DNA of 64,000 bases from Ornithomonoglobus_A sp045532455 (GTDB lineage Bacteria > Bacillota > Clostridia > UBA1381). The position numbers and the translations under genes were made by a program. Under the pieces are notes generated by a model. That model was not told the DNA's origin. It saw nothing but the letters and a program-made list of their open reading frames with translations, and searched no databases. Shown piece by piece: positions 49,801-59,651 of this stretch. Within the stretch, counting starts at the first letter, position 1. Each line of letters begins with the position of its first letter. The stretch spans positions 5,482-69,481 of the forward strand of contig JAZSFX010000020.1 of NCBI GenBank assembly GCA_045532455.1, in the 5' to 3' direction.

Positions 49801-52800
49801 ATGGCACAAGTTAAAAGAATTTACGTTGAAAAGAAAAAAGGCTTTGACGTCGAAGCTCAGGGCGTTCTTGCAGATTTAAGAGGCAATCTTTCGATGAGCG
49901 GTCTTAGCGGAGTAAGAATAATAAACCGTTACGACGTTGAGGGAATTTCTGACGAGGAATATCAAAAGGCAAGAAATCTTATTTTTTCAGAGCCACCCGT
50001 TGACAGTGCCTACGACGAAGAAATAGAAATAAACGAGGGTGTTAAATTTGCAGTTGAGTATCTTCCAGGTCAGTTCGACCAGAGAGCCGCAAGTGCAGAG
50101 GAATGTATCTCAATACTCACTCAAAAGGAGCGTCCAAAGGTAAGATATGCAAAAATATATGTTCTTATTGGCGAAGTTTCTGATGCAGAGTTCGAAAAAG
50201 CAAAGTCATACCTTATAAACCCCGTAGAAGCAAGAGAAGCATCTTTTGAAAAGCCATCATCTCTTGATATGGAGGTTGTTGTTCCCGAAGACGTAAAAAC
50301 CGTTGACGGTTTTATTGATATGAGCGAAACCCAAATGAAAGCATTTCTTGACGAAATGGGCTTTGCAATGGATTTAGACGACCTAAAATTCTGCCAGAAC
50401 TATTTCAAAAACGAAGAAAAGAGAAATCCGACCGTTACCGAAATGCGTATGATTGATACATATTGGTCGGACCACTGCAGACACACAACATTCTCAACCA
50501 AAATAAACAACGTAACAATAAACGACGGAAAATATGCAGACGTAATAAAAGCCTCATACGAGGAATACAAAAAGGCAAAGGCAGAGCTTTATGCTCCCGA
50601 CCGTAATATGTGCCTTATGAATATGGCAACAATTATTGTTAAGCAGTTAAAGAAAAAGGGACTTTTAAAAGAAATTGACGAGTCCGAAGAAATAAATGCC
50701 TGCTCAATAGTTGTTGACGTTGACGTTGACGGAAAAGACGAACCATGGCTTATTATGTTCAAGAACGAAACACACAACCACCCGACAGAAATTGAGCCTT
50801 TCGGTGGTGCAGCAACTTGTCTTGGCGGTGCAATCCGCGACCCATTATCAGGTCGTTCATATGTGTATCAGGCAATGCGTGTAACAGGCTCAGGCGACCC
50901 GAGAGTGTCGCTTGCCAATACATTACCTGGTAAGCTAATGCAAAGAAAAATCACAACAGGCGCTTCGGCAGGTTACAGCTCATACGGTAACCAGATTGGT
51001 CTTGCAACAGGTCAGGTACAGGAGATTTACCACGAGGGCTACGTTGCAAAGAGAATGGAAATCGGCGCGGTTATTGGTGCAGCACCAAAGAAGAATGTAA
51101 TAAGAGAAGTTCCATCTGACGGTGATGTTATTGTATTATTGGGCGGAAGAACAGGCAGAGACGGTGTAGGCGGTGCAACAGGCTCATCAAAAGCGCATGA
51201 CGAAAAAAGTGTTGTTACATGCGGAAGTGAAGTTCAAAAGGGTAATCCACCCGTTGAAAGAAAAATACAAAGACTATTTCGAAACGAAAAGGTTACAACT
51301 CTTATTAAACGTTGTAACGACTTTGGTGCAGGCGGTGTAAGTGTTGCAATTGGCGAGCTTGCAGACGGCCTTGTTATAGATTTGGATAAAGTTCCAAAGA
51401 AGTACGAGGGACTTGACGGTACAGAGCTTGCAATAAGCGAATCACAAGAAAGAATGGCAGTTGTGGTAAGAAGCGCTGACGCCGATAAGTTTATTGAGTA
51501 TGCAAACGAAGAAAATCTTGAGGCTACAAAGGTTGCAGTAGTAACCGAAAATCCACGTCTTGTAATGAATTGGAGAGGTAAAACTATCTGTAATATCTCA
51601 AGAGAATTCCTGAATACAAACGGCGCTACCAAAAACACAGACGTTGAGGTTGTGCTTCCAAAAGAGAGCGAAAGCTTCTTTAAGTACGAAAAGAAAGAAG
51701 ATATAAAGAGCGAATGGTTAAATGTTCTCTCCGACCTTAACGTATGCTCACAAAAAGGTCTTTGCGAAAAATTCGACTCAACTATCGGTGCTAACACTGT
51801 TACAATGCCGTTTGGCGGTGAGTATCAATTAACACCAACCGAGGGTATGGCGGCAAAAGTGCCCGTACTTGGCGGCAAAACAAACACTGCAACAGTTATG
51901 ACCTTTGGTTACAACCCCAACCTTTCGAGCTGGAGCCCATATCACGGTGCGGCATTTGCGGTTGTTGAATCAGTTTCCAAAGCAGTTGCAATGGGTGTTG
52001 ACTACAAAAAGATATACTTAACATTCCAAGAATATTTCGAAAAGCTTGGCAACGACCCAAAACGTTGGGGTAAACCATTTGCGGCACTTTTGGGTGCGTA
52101 TCGCGTGCAATTAGAGCTTGGTATTGCTGCAATCGGCGGCAAGGACTCTATGAGCGGCTCATTCAACGAATTAGACGTTCCCCCTACCCTGACATCTTTT
52201 GCAGTATCGCACACAAGAGCGGATAAGGTAATATCACAGGAATTTAAAAAGGCAGGCTCAAAGCTTGTTATGTTCAGAGCAGAGCGCGACGAAAATGATA
52301 TGCCCCACTTCGACTCACTAAAGAAAATGTACGACACAGTACACGCTCTAATAACTGATGGCAAGGTGCTTTCATCAAGCGTTGTTAAGGGCTTTGGTCT
52401 TGCAGAGGTTATCGCTAAAATGTCGTTTGGTAATATGATTGGCGCTACACTGAATGTGAGTGAAGAAGATTTGTTTAATGCACCGTTCGGCTCTATTGTT
52501 TTAGAGGTTGCAGACGACGTACAAGACGGTGTTATAATAGGTGAAACTACAACTTCAAAGGCTATTGAGGCTTGCGGTGTAAGCATTACTTTAGACGAGG
52601 CACTTAAATCGTGGACAGCACCTCTCGAAAAGGTGTTCCCCACAAAAGCAGGCAAATTCACTGAAGAACCACAAACTTATTCATACGACAAGAGAAACAT
52701 TACAGTTGCAAGCGAGAAATTTGCAAAGCCGAGAATATTTATTCCTGTATTCCCAGGTACAAACTGCGAATATGACACTGCAAAGGCTTTCGAAAATGCA

Positions 52801-53523
52801 GGCGGTATTGCAGATGTGTTTGTAATACGCAACCTTAGCGGTGAAGACGTTACATACTCTATGTGTGAAATGGAAAAGAGAATTAAAAACTCTCAGATTG
52901 TAATGATTCCCGGCGGTTTCTCGGGCGGTGATGAGCCTGAGGGCAGTGGTAAGTTTATTGCAACTGCATTTAGAAATCCGCTTGTTAAAGAAGCAGTTAT
53001 GAATATGCTCAAAAACCGCGACGGTCTTATGCTTGGTATCTGTAACGGTTTCCAGGCACTTATTAAGCTTGGTCTTGTTCCATATGGAGAAATAAGAGAT
53101 ATGGACGATAATTCTCCAACTCTTACCTTTAACACAATAGGCAGACACGTTTCATGTATGGCAAAGACAAGAGTTGCTTCAAACAAATCGCCATGGTTTG
53201 CTAATGTGAACACAGGTGATATACACACAATAGCGCTTTCTCACGGTGAGGGCAGATTTATTGCATCTCCCGAACAAGTGGCTGAACTTGCCAAGAACGG
53301 ACAGATTGCAACTCAGTATGTTAACGAAAAAGGCATGGCAACTTACGATATTGCATGGAATCCAAACGGTTCTGTTTGCGCTATTGAGGGTATAACAAGC
53401 CCCGATGGTAGAGTATTGGGTAAAATGGGACACAGTGAACGTATTGGCGAGAACATAGCAGCTAACGTTCCTGGTAATAAAAATCAACTGATTTTCGAGG
53501 CAGGAGTTAATTATTTTAAATAA
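49801..53523 (+). CDS. purL: Phosphoribosylformylglycinamidine synthase, fused synthase-glutaminase form
   Basis: Fourth step of purine synthesis: FGAR + Gln + ATP to FGAM. The 1240-residue protein joins the PurL synthase (HCRHTTFSTKI, FKNETHNHPTEIEPFGGAATC, GRTGRDGVGGATGSS, FGAGGVSVAIGEL) to a C-terminal class I glutaminase (PVFPGTNCEYDTAKAF, GICNGFQAL with the Cys nucleophile, HGEGRF). Thus no separate PurS or PurQ is needed, unlike B. subtilis. Transcribed alone; other pur genes are not near. A terminator follows. Confidence 0.97.
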   Translation: MAQVKRIYVEKKKGFDVEAQGVLADLRGNLSMSGLSGVRIINRYDVEGISDEEYQKARNLIFSEPPVDSAYDEEIEINEGVKFAVEYLPGQFDQRAASAEECISILTQKERPKVRYAKIYVLIGEVSDAEFEKAKSYLINPVEAREASFEKPSSLDMEVVVPEDVKTVDGFIDMSETQMKAFLDEMGFAMDLDDLKFCQNYFKNEEKRNPTVTEMRMIDTYWSDHCRHTTFSTKINNVTINDGKYADVIKASYEEYKKAKAELYAPDRNMCLMNMATIIVKQLKKKGLLKEIDESEEINACSIVVDVDVDGKDEPWLIMFKNETHNHPTEIEPFGGAATCLGGAIRDPLSGRSYVYQAMRVTGSGDPRVSLANTLPGKLMQRKITTGASAGYSSYGNQIGLATGQVQEIYHEGYVAKRMEIGAVIGAAPKKNVIREVPSDGDVIVLLGGRTGRDGVGGATGSSKAHDEKSVVTCGSEVQKGNPPVERKIQRLFRNEKVTTLIKRCNDFGAGGVSVAIGELADGLVIDLDKVPKKYEGLDGTELAISESQERMAVVVRSADADKFIEYANEENLEATKVAVVTENPRLVMNWRGKTICNISREFLNTNGATKNTDVEVVLPKESESFFKYEKKEDIKSEWLNVLSDLNVCSQKGLCEKFDSTIGANTVTMPFGGEYQLTPTEGMAAKVPVLGGKTNTATVMTFGYNPNLSSWSPYHGAAFAVVESVSKAVAMGVDYKKIYLTFQEYFEKLGNDPKRWGKPFAALLGAYRVQLELGIAAIGGKDSMSGSFNELDVPPTLTSFAVSHTRADKVISQEFKKAGSKLVMFRAERDENDMPHFDSLKKMYDTVHALITDGKVLSSSVVKGFGLAEVIAKMSFGNMIGATLNVSEEDLFNAPFGSIVLEVADDVQDGVIIGETTTSKAIEACGVSITLDEALKSWTAPLEKVFPTKAGKFTEEPQTYSYDKRNITVASEKFAKPRIFIPVFPGTNCEYDTAKAFENAGGIADVFVIRNLSGEDVTYSMCEMEKRIKNSQIVMIPGGFSGGDEPEGSGKFIATAFRNPLVKEAVMNMLKNRDGLMLGICNGFQALIKLGLVPYGEIRDMDDNSPTLTFNTIGRHVSCMAKTRVASNKSPWFANVNTGDIHTIALSHGEGRFIASPEQVAELAKNGQIATQYVNEKGMATYDIAWNPNGSVCAIEGITSPDGRVLGKMGHSERIGENIAANVPGNKNQLIFEAGVNYFK

Positions 53524-53525
53524 TT

Positions 53526-53558
53526 GCGGGTGCGACCCTTTGCGGTCGCCCGTTTTTT
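53526..53558 (+). terminator. Terminator between purL and polC
   Basis: CGGGTGCGACC/GGTCGCCCG with a CTTTGC loop and TTTTTT; it ends only 22 nt before the polC ATG, leaving little room for a separate polC promoter. Confidence 0.9.
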
Positions 53559-53580
53559 ATCCCCGAAAGGAATATTTTAT

Positions 53581-56500
53581 ATGAATCCAAAACTTGGCAC
53601 ACTGTTTCCATTAGTAAAAAGCGAGGAGTTACAACCACTTCAGATTGAGAAGATAAACCTCTCAAAAAACACTCGCACAATGGAGATTATATTTGCTTCA
53701 AACACTACCGAAAACGAGGCTCAATGGGCATGCGACACCATACGCAGTGCCTACTCTTTGCGTGCAGTAAACTATGTAATATCCGAAAAAAAAGAGTATA
53801 TCGACAAAAATGTAATGGTCTATACTCTTAACGAAAATGAGCTTTCAAACCTCAAAAACAGTGCAAGTCCGCTAAAGCCAACAATTCTTGGCACAGTTAA
53901 TGTAACCGAAATGCTTTATGGCAGAGCAATAAAGGGCGACCTTGTATCTATGGCTTCTATAAACGAAAACAGCGGTACTGTTACGGTGTCGGGCAGAGTG
54001 TTTGGTCTTGACGAACGCGAAATAAAATCGAAAAAGACCGAAAAAGAATTCCACCTTATTACAATGGATATTACCGACACAACAGACTCTATCACCTTAA
54101 AAATGTTTGTGCCAAAAACAAAAGATGATGAGGCCTTTAAAAAACTTTACCCAACAGTAAAAAAAGGCATAAAAGACGGTGGTATTCACATTGTGTGTAG
54201 AGGTAATGCGCAATTTGACGACTATGCACACGAGGTTATAATAATGGCAAGGGATATTGCGCAGATAGAAGCACCGCCAATCCGCAGAGATAATGCTCCA
54301 CAAAAAAGAGTAGAGCTTCATATGCATACACAAATGTCGCAGATGGACGCGGTTTCGTCAACTGCCGACTTAATAAATCGTGCAGTATATTGGGGACACA
54401 AGGCGGTTGCAATAACCGACCACGGTGTTGTGCAGTCGTATCCCGACGCTATGAAAGCGTCTAAGCTGAACGAGAAAATAAAAGTCATATACGGTGTAGA
54501 GGGGTATCTTGTTGATGACTCAAAAAGAATTGCATACGACACGAATAACGCAGACCTTAACTCCGATTTTGTTGTTTTTGATATCGAAACAACAGGACTT
54601 GATTTTTCAAAAAACAACGTAACAGAAATTGGTGCAATAAAGGTTTCGGGCGGTAAAATTGTAGATAAGTGGTCTACATTTGTAAACCCTGGGATGAAAA
54701 TTCCCGAAAATATACAGGCTCTTACGGGCATATCCGACGAAATGGTAATTGATGCACCAACAATAGATAAGGTACTGCCTCAATTCAAGGAATTTTGTAA
54801 AGGGTGTGTTCTTGTTGCACATAATGCCTCATTTGATATAGGATTTTTAAAGCAAAAAGCAAAAGAGCTTGGCATGGGTTTTGACTTTGCGTATGTCGAT
54901 ACACTTATGCTTGCAAGGTGTATGTATCCGTTTTTAAATAACTTCAAGCTTGACACACTCACAAAGCACCTTAATGTTATTTTAGAAAACCATCACCGTG
55001 CGGTAGACGATGCTGCGGCAACTGCAGAAGCATTTATCAAGATGTGTGAGCAGCTTAAAAACGAGGGCAAGCACAAGCTTTGCGAATTAAACGATGGCTA
55101 CGATATGCGCGACGCCTCAAAAAAGAACAGAGCAAACCATATTATAATACTTGCAAAAAATCAGCAGGGCTTGAGAAATATATATGAATTGGTGTCGCAA
55201 TCGCATCTTCGTTATTTTTCGAGAACACCAAGACTTCCGCGAAGCCTGATTTCTCAAAAAAGAGACGGTCTTATTTTAGGCTCGGCTTGTGAGGCGGGTG
55301 AATTATTCAGCGCAGTTGTTGAGAATGGGAGCGAAGAAAAATTAAAAGAATTGGTGGATTTTTACGATTACCTCGAAATTCAGCCAATAGGCAACAACGC
55401 ATATATGAAGTCATCACCCGACTTCCCTCATATAAATACCGACGATGATTTAAGAGAACTTAACAAAAAAATAGTTGAGCTTGGCAAAAAATACAACAAA
55501 CCTGTGTGTGCAACGTGCGACGTGCATTTTCTTGACGCAGACGGTGCAGATTACAGAAAAATCCTTATGCACTACAAAGGCTTTAAGGACGCGGATAATC
55601 AGGCACCGCTATATTTCAGGAACACTGAGGAAATGCTTAAGGAATTTGAGTATCTTGGCAAAGAAACAGCATATGAGGTAGTTGTTACAAACACAAACCT
55701 GATTGCCGATATGGTAGAAAATGTTCGACCTATTCCAGAAACAAAATGCCCGCCCGTTGTCGACGGAGCAAAAGAGGCAATAGTTGACGATTCTATAAGG
55801 CGCGCAAAAGAGATATACGGAGACCCTCTGCCCATTGAAGTTCAGCAGCGTCTGGATAAGGAGCTTAATTCAATAACCACTTACGGTTTTTCGGTTATGT
55901 ACCGCATTGCACAGGAGTTGGTACGAAAGTCGCTCTCCGACGGGTATCTTGTTGGCTCACGTGGCTCTGTCGGCTCGTCTTTTGTTGCATTCTTATCGGA
56001 TATTACCGAGGTAAATTCATTACCTGCGCACTATTTATGCCCCAACTGTAAAAAAGTTGAGTTTATGAAGTCTGACATTGGTCTTTCGGGTTGCGACCTG
56101 CCAGACAAGGATTGTCCAAAATGCGGCACAAAATACAAAAAAGACGGACACGATATTCCTTTTGAAACATTTTTAGGCTTTAAGGGCGACAAGGAGCCTG
56201 ATATTGACCTTAACTTCAGTGGCGAATATCAACCGATTATACACAAGTATACCGAAACATTTTTTGGCGAGGGCTTTGTTTTCAGAGCAGGTACAATAGG
56301 CACTGTTGCCGAAAAAACCGCCTTTGGATATGTAAAGAAGTATTGTGAGGAAAAGGACATAGTAATGCGTCAGGCGCAGATGAAACGTCTTGCAATGGGT
56401 TGTGTTGGTGTTAAAAGAACGTCGGGACAACATCCGGGCGGAATTATTGTTGTACCCTATACAAACAACATTCACGAGTTCTGCCCTATTCAGCACCCTG

Positions 56501-57627
56501 CCGATGACCCCAACTCCAATATTTTTACCACGCATTTTGATTATCACTCAATAGATGCAAACCTCTTAAAACTTGATGAACTTGGCCATGATGACCCGAC
56601 CGTTATAAGAATGCTCGAGGATATAACGGGCATTAATGCACGTAACATTCCGCTTGACGATAAGGAAACATTATCGCTCTTTACCTCAAATGATGCCTTA
56701 AAATTAACAGGTGATATAGGCACAAAATTGGGTAGCTACGGAGTGCCTGAGTTTGGTACAAAATTTGTACGTCAGATGCTTGAGGATACTCAACCTAAAA
56801 CTTTTTCCGAGCTTGTGAGAATATCGGGTCTTTCGCACGGCACTGACGTGTGGCTCAACAATGCTCAGGATTTGATTTTGGCGGGCATATGCGACCTTTC
56901 ACACTCTATTTGTGCACGTGATGATATTATGATTTACCTTATATCTATGGGTGTTGACCCTCAGCATTCCTTTAAGATAATGGAAAGTGTACGAAAGGGT
57001 AAAGGCTTAACAAGTGATGACGAAGAGGCAATGCGCGCACAAAATGTTCCCGATTGGTATATAGACTCGTGCAAAAAAATCAAGTATATGTTCCCTAAAG
57101 CGCATGCAGTTGCTTATGTTATGATGGCATTTAGAATTGCTTACTTTAAGGTGCATTACCCCAAAGCTTTTTATATAGCATATTTTTCGGTAAGAGCAGA
57201 TGATTTTGACGCCGCAATAATGGCAAACGGAATTGAAGTTGCACGTGCGGCAATGAAAGAACTGCTTGATAAAAAGCGCGACGCAATTATATCACCTAAA
57301 GAAGAAAATGTAATTCCAATCCTCGAAATATGTATCGAAATGTATTCGAGAGGCTTAAAGTTTGATAGCATTGACCTGTACAAATCACATGCAACAAACT
57401 TTTTAGAAACAGAAAACGGCATACGCCCACCGCTTAATGCTCTTGCAGGTCTTGGCGAAAACGTGGCAAATGCAATTATGTATGAGCGCGAAAAAGGCGA
57501 ATTCAAAACCATAGACGAGTTCAGAACAAGAACAGGTGCTTCGCGTACAGTGCTTGACTTGTTGGAGGAAAGTGGTTGCTTTGATGGCATACCTGAATCG
57601 GAACAAGTGAATTTATGGGAACTGTAA
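53581..57627 (+). CDS. polC: DNA polymerase III alpha subunit, PolC type
   Basis: The main Firmicute replicative polymerase. The 1348 residues contain an N-terminal domain, an OB fold (VTVSGRVFGLDEREIKS), a PHP domain (VELHMHTQMSQMDAVS), an inserted DnaQ-type 3'-5' exonuclease (FVVFDIETTGLDF, HNASFDIGFL, HRAVDDAAATAE), a zinc-finger (LCPNCKKVEF, CPKCGTKY), polymerase palm (GSRGSVGSSF, DIDLNFSGEYQ) and C-terminal HhH region. The start at MNPKLGTLFPL (53581) follows AAAGGAA. It is slightly shorter than B. subtilis PolC. It may depend on readthrough from purL. Confidence 0.96.
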   Translation: MNPKLGTLFPLVKSEELQPLQIEKINLSKNTRTMEIIFASNTTENEAQWACDTIRSAYSLRAVNYVISEKKEYIDKNVMVYTLNENELSNLKNSASPLKPTILGTVNVTEMLYGRAIKGDLVSMASINENSGTVTVSGRVFGLDEREIKSKKTEKEFHLITMDITDTTDSITLKMFVPKTKDDEAFKKLYPTVKKGIKDGGIHIVCRGNAQFDDYAHEVIIMARDIAQIEAPPIRRDNAPQKRVELHMHTQMSQMDAVSSTADLINRAVYWGHKAVAITDHGVVQSYPDAMKASKLNEKIKVIYGVEGYLVDDSKRIAYDTNNADLNSDFVVFDIETTGLDFSKNNVTEIGAIKVSGGKIVDKWSTFVNPGMKIPENIQALTGISDEMVIDAPTIDKVLPQFKEFCKGCVLVAHNASFDIGFLKQKAKELGMGFDFAYVDTLMLARCMYPFLNNFKLDTLTKHLNVILENHHRAVDDAAATAEAFIKMCEQLKNEGKHKLCELNDGYDMRDASKKNRANHIIILAKNQQGLRNIYELVSQSHLRYFSRTPRLPRSLISQKRDGLILGSACEAGELFSAVVENGSEEKLKELVDFYDYLEIQPIGNNAYMKSSPDFPHINTDDDLRELNKKIVELGKKYNKPVCATCDVHFLDADGADYRKILMHYKGFKDADNQAPLYFRNTEEMLKEFEYLGKETAYEVVVTNTNLIADMVENVRPIPETKCPPVVDGAKEAIVDDSIRRAKEIYGDPLPIEVQQRLDKELNSITTYGFSVMYRIAQELVRKSLSDGYLVGSRGSVGSSFVAFLSDITEVNSLPAHYLCPNCKKVEFMKSDIGLSGCDLPDKDCPKCGTKYKKDGHDIPFETFLGFKGDKEPDIDLNFSGEYQPIIHKYTETFFGEGFVFRAGTIGTVAEKTAFGYVKKYCEEKDIVMRQAQMKRLAMGCVGVKRTSGQHPGGIIVVPYTNNIHEFCPIQHPADDPNSNIFTTHFDYHSIDANLLKLDELGHDDPTVIRMLEDITGINARNIPLDDKETLSLFTSNDALKLTGDIGTKLGSYGVPEFGTKFVRQMLEDTQPKTFSELVRISGLSHGTDVWLNNAQDLILAGICDLSHSICARDDIMIYLISMGVDPQHSFKIMESVRKGKGLTSDDEEAMRAQNVPDWYIDSCKKIKYMFPKAHAVAYVMMAFRIAYFKVHYPKAFYIAYFSVRADDFDAAIMANGIEVARAAMKELLDKKRDAIISPKEENVIPILEICIEMYSRGLKFDSIDLYKSHATNFLETENGIRPPLNALAGLGENVANAIMYEREKGEFKTIDEFRTRTGASRTVLDLLEESGCFDGIPESEQVNLWEL

Positions 57628-57631
57628 ATAA

Positions 57632-57735
57632 AAGTAAATTGGGCAGTCTGTATAAATTTGATATTGCGAGTTTCAAATCCGCAAGGATTTGTCTGTTTGA
57701 GCAATAGGATTTATACGGACTGCCCGATTTGCTTT
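57632..57735 (-). repeat. Palindromic intergenic repeat, copy 4
   Basis: ~104-bp palindrome just after polC, in inverse orientation to copies 1-3. Outer arms AAGTAAATT-GGGCAGTCTGTAT and complement, mid stem TATTGC/GCAATA, inner AAATCC/GGATTT with a GCAA loop. No strong U-run follows it. Confidence 0.92.
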
Positions 57736-57827
57736 AAGCACAGCATCACTTTCGTACTCATAAACACCACAGATATATCATATATTATTTTAAGGAATAA
57801 AAATAGATATTTGTGGAGGTTTTATGT

Positions 57828-58700
57828 ATGAGCTACGACTACAAAACAATGACAGACGAGCTATTCAAAATCACATCAGCGCACAAAGAAATACATAGCT
57901 TTGTCATTGGAAAAAGTGTTATGGAAAAGGATATATATGCAACATCTGTTGGCAAGGGACACAAAAAAGTATTGCTTGCAGGAGCGTATCACGGGTTAGA
58001 ATATCTTACCTCGGTATTTTTAATCAGGTTTTTGGAAGAATATATCGCTCATTTAAAAAGCGGAGAAATATGGTTTGGTTACGATATAAAAAAACTATAC
58101 GAAAACACAACGCTCTCTATAATACCTATGGTAAATCCCGACGGGGTGGATATTGCAATTCATGGACTTGATATAACAAATCCGCATCACCGTCATCTTA
58201 TAAGTGTAGCAGGAATACATAGCTTTAACGAGGTGTGGCAGGCAAATGTAAACGGAGTGGATATAAATCACAATTTTAACGCAAATTGGGATATGTGTGC
58301 CAAAAATCCCTCTCCGTCAAAGCACGGTGGCAAGTTCTTTGAGAGTGAGCCTGAAACAAAGGCAGTTGTGGAATTTATTAAAAAAGAAAAGTTCGATGCA
58401 TTGGCCGCATTTCATAGTCAGGGACAGGAAATCTATTATGACTTTGACGGAATGGCATCTGAGAGGTCAAGAGATATTGCAAAACGAATGGCAAAAGAGA
58501 GCGGATATGCCATATCTCTCCCCACAGGCACTGCCTCTTATGGCGGTTGCAAGGATTGGTTTATTAAAGAATTCGGAAAATCAGGCTTTACAATAGAAAT
58601 AGGCAAAGGAAAAAATCCTCTGCCCTTATCAATGCTTAATGATATTTTTGATGAAAATGCAAAAATTGCATTGTGTTTGTTGGATGAGATAATAATATAA
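57828..58700 (+). CDS. M14-family zinc carboxypeptidase
   Basis: A 290-residue M14 metallopeptidase, probably of the group that cleaves gamma-D-Glu-diaminopimelate or similar cell-wall peptides. Zinc ligands are HGLE in GAYHGLEYLTS and His in AAFHSQGQEIYY; the catalytic Glu is in FTIEIGKGKNP; NPDGVDIA and INHNFNANW are also typical. No signal peptide or LysM is present, so it acts in the cytosol, for example on imported muropeptides. The start is the ATG at 57828 with GGAGG 8 nt before. Repeat copies 4 and 5 lie directly on its two sides. Confidence 0.88.
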   Translation: MSYDYKTMTDELFKITSAHKEIHSFVIGKSVMEKDIYATSVGKGHKKVLLAGAYHGLEYLTSVFLIRFLEEYIAHLKSGEIWFGYDIKKLYENTTLSIIPMVNPDGVDIAIHGLDITNPHHRHLISVAGIHSFNEVWQANVNGVDINHNFNANWDMCAKNPSPSKHGGKFFESEPETKAVVEFIKKEKFDALAAFHSQGQEIYYDFDGMASERSRDIAKRMAKESGYAISLPTGTASYGGCKDWFIKEFGKSGFTIEIGKGKNPLPLSMLNDIFDENAKIALCLLDEIII

Positions 58701-58748
58701 ATACAAAGATTGTTGTATCAGGCAAATTAATTGCATAAAATAAATAAA

Positions 58749-58849
58749 TGCAGAATGGGCGGTCTGTGTAAATTCGATATTGCGAGTTTCAAATTCGTTA
58801 GAATTTGTCTGTTTGAGCAATAGAATTTAGACAGACTGTCCTTTCTGCA
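58749..58849 (-). repeat. Palindromic intergenic repeat, copy 5
   Basis: ~101-bp palindrome, same orientation as copy 4. Outer arms TGCAGAA...GTCTGTGTAAATTC and complement, mid stem TATTGC/GCAATA. The inner stem is changed on both sides to AAATTC/GAATTT, keeping pairing. It lies between the convergent M14 (+) and tcdA (-) genes. Confidence 0.92.
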
Positions 58850-58881
58850 CTATACAATATTATTTTAACACAACAACCTCT

Positions 58882-59589
58882 TTATTGCTGATTGATTAAA
58901 TCTTTTATTACCTCACCCGCACAAATCATACCCGCAACAGACGGTACAAATGCAACACTGCCGGGTATGGCTTTTTTTGTTTCGTCATCAATTATATTTG
59001 TTTTTATGGGTTCTTCCTTTGAGTATACCACCTTTAGCTTTTTTATCCCTCTGTTTTTTAATTCCCTGCGCATTGTCCTTGCAAGCGGACACACCGAGGT
59101 TTTATAGATATCCGATACCTCAAAGCGTGTTGCATCGAGCTTGTTGCCCGCACCCATACAACTTATTATGGGTATATTTGCTTTATTTGCACGAACAATA
59201 AGCTCTATTTTTGCACTGACTGTATCTATTGCATCTATTATATACGAATATTTTGAAAAATCGTATTCATCTGCGTTATCCACTGTGTAGAAACAATTAT
59301 ATGCATTGATTTCGATATTAGGATTGATTTTAATGGCTCTATTTTTCATTACGTCAACCTTGTACTCGCCTACAGTGTCCTCAAGAGCTATAATCTGACG
59401 GTTTATGTTTGTAATATTAACTGTATCATTATCAAAAATATCTATTCTTCCTATTCCGCTTCTTACAAGTGCTTCGATGGCATAACCGCCAACACCGCCA
59501 ACACCGAAAACTGCAACATGAGCATTTTTGAGTTTTTCTATTCCCGATTCACCCAAAAGCATTTTACTTCTTAAAAATCTATCACTCAA
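58882..59589 (-). CDS. tcdA: tRNA threonylcarbamoyladenosine dehydratase TcdA
   Basis: An E1/ThiF-fold enzyme that cyclises t6A37 to ct6A in tRNA with ATP. The 235 residues start MSDRFLRSKMLLGESGIEKL and carry the nucleotide-binding GVGGVGGYAIEALVRSG, DNDTVNITNINRQ and YIIDAIDTVSAK motifs and the late SVCPLARTMRRELKNRGI segment specific to TcdA. It would act after the tsaC product encoded at 45.5 kb. Confidence 0.93.
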   Translation of the reverse strand: MSDRFLRSKMLLGESGIEKLKNAHVAVFGVGGVGGYAIEALVRSGIGRIDIFDNDTVNITNINRQIIALEDTVGEYKVDVMKNRAIKINPNIEINAYNCFYTVDNADEYDFSKYSYIIDAIDTVSAKIELIVRANKANIPIISCMGAGNKLDATRFEVSDIYKTSVCPLARTMRRELKNRGIKKLKVVYSKEEPIKTNIIDDETKKAIPGSVAFVPSVAGMICAGEVIKDLINQQ

Positions 59590-59613
59590 TTTTGTACACC
59601 TCTTATAAATAAA

Positions 59614-59640
59614 CGGTTATCGTACCATAACCGATAACCG
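59614..59640 (-). terminator. Terminator at the end of the BMC operon
   Basis: CGGTTATCG/CGATAACCG with a 9-nt loop followed on the minus strand by TTTATTTAT, 12 nt after the DeoR stop and before tcdA. Confidence 0.8.
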
Positions 59641-59651
59641 CTTTAATAGTT

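Noticed and set aside
53872..54054. Reverse-strand ORFs inside polC, purL and other large genes
   Set aside because: Shadows of long coding regions with no SD, no conserved motif and biased composition.
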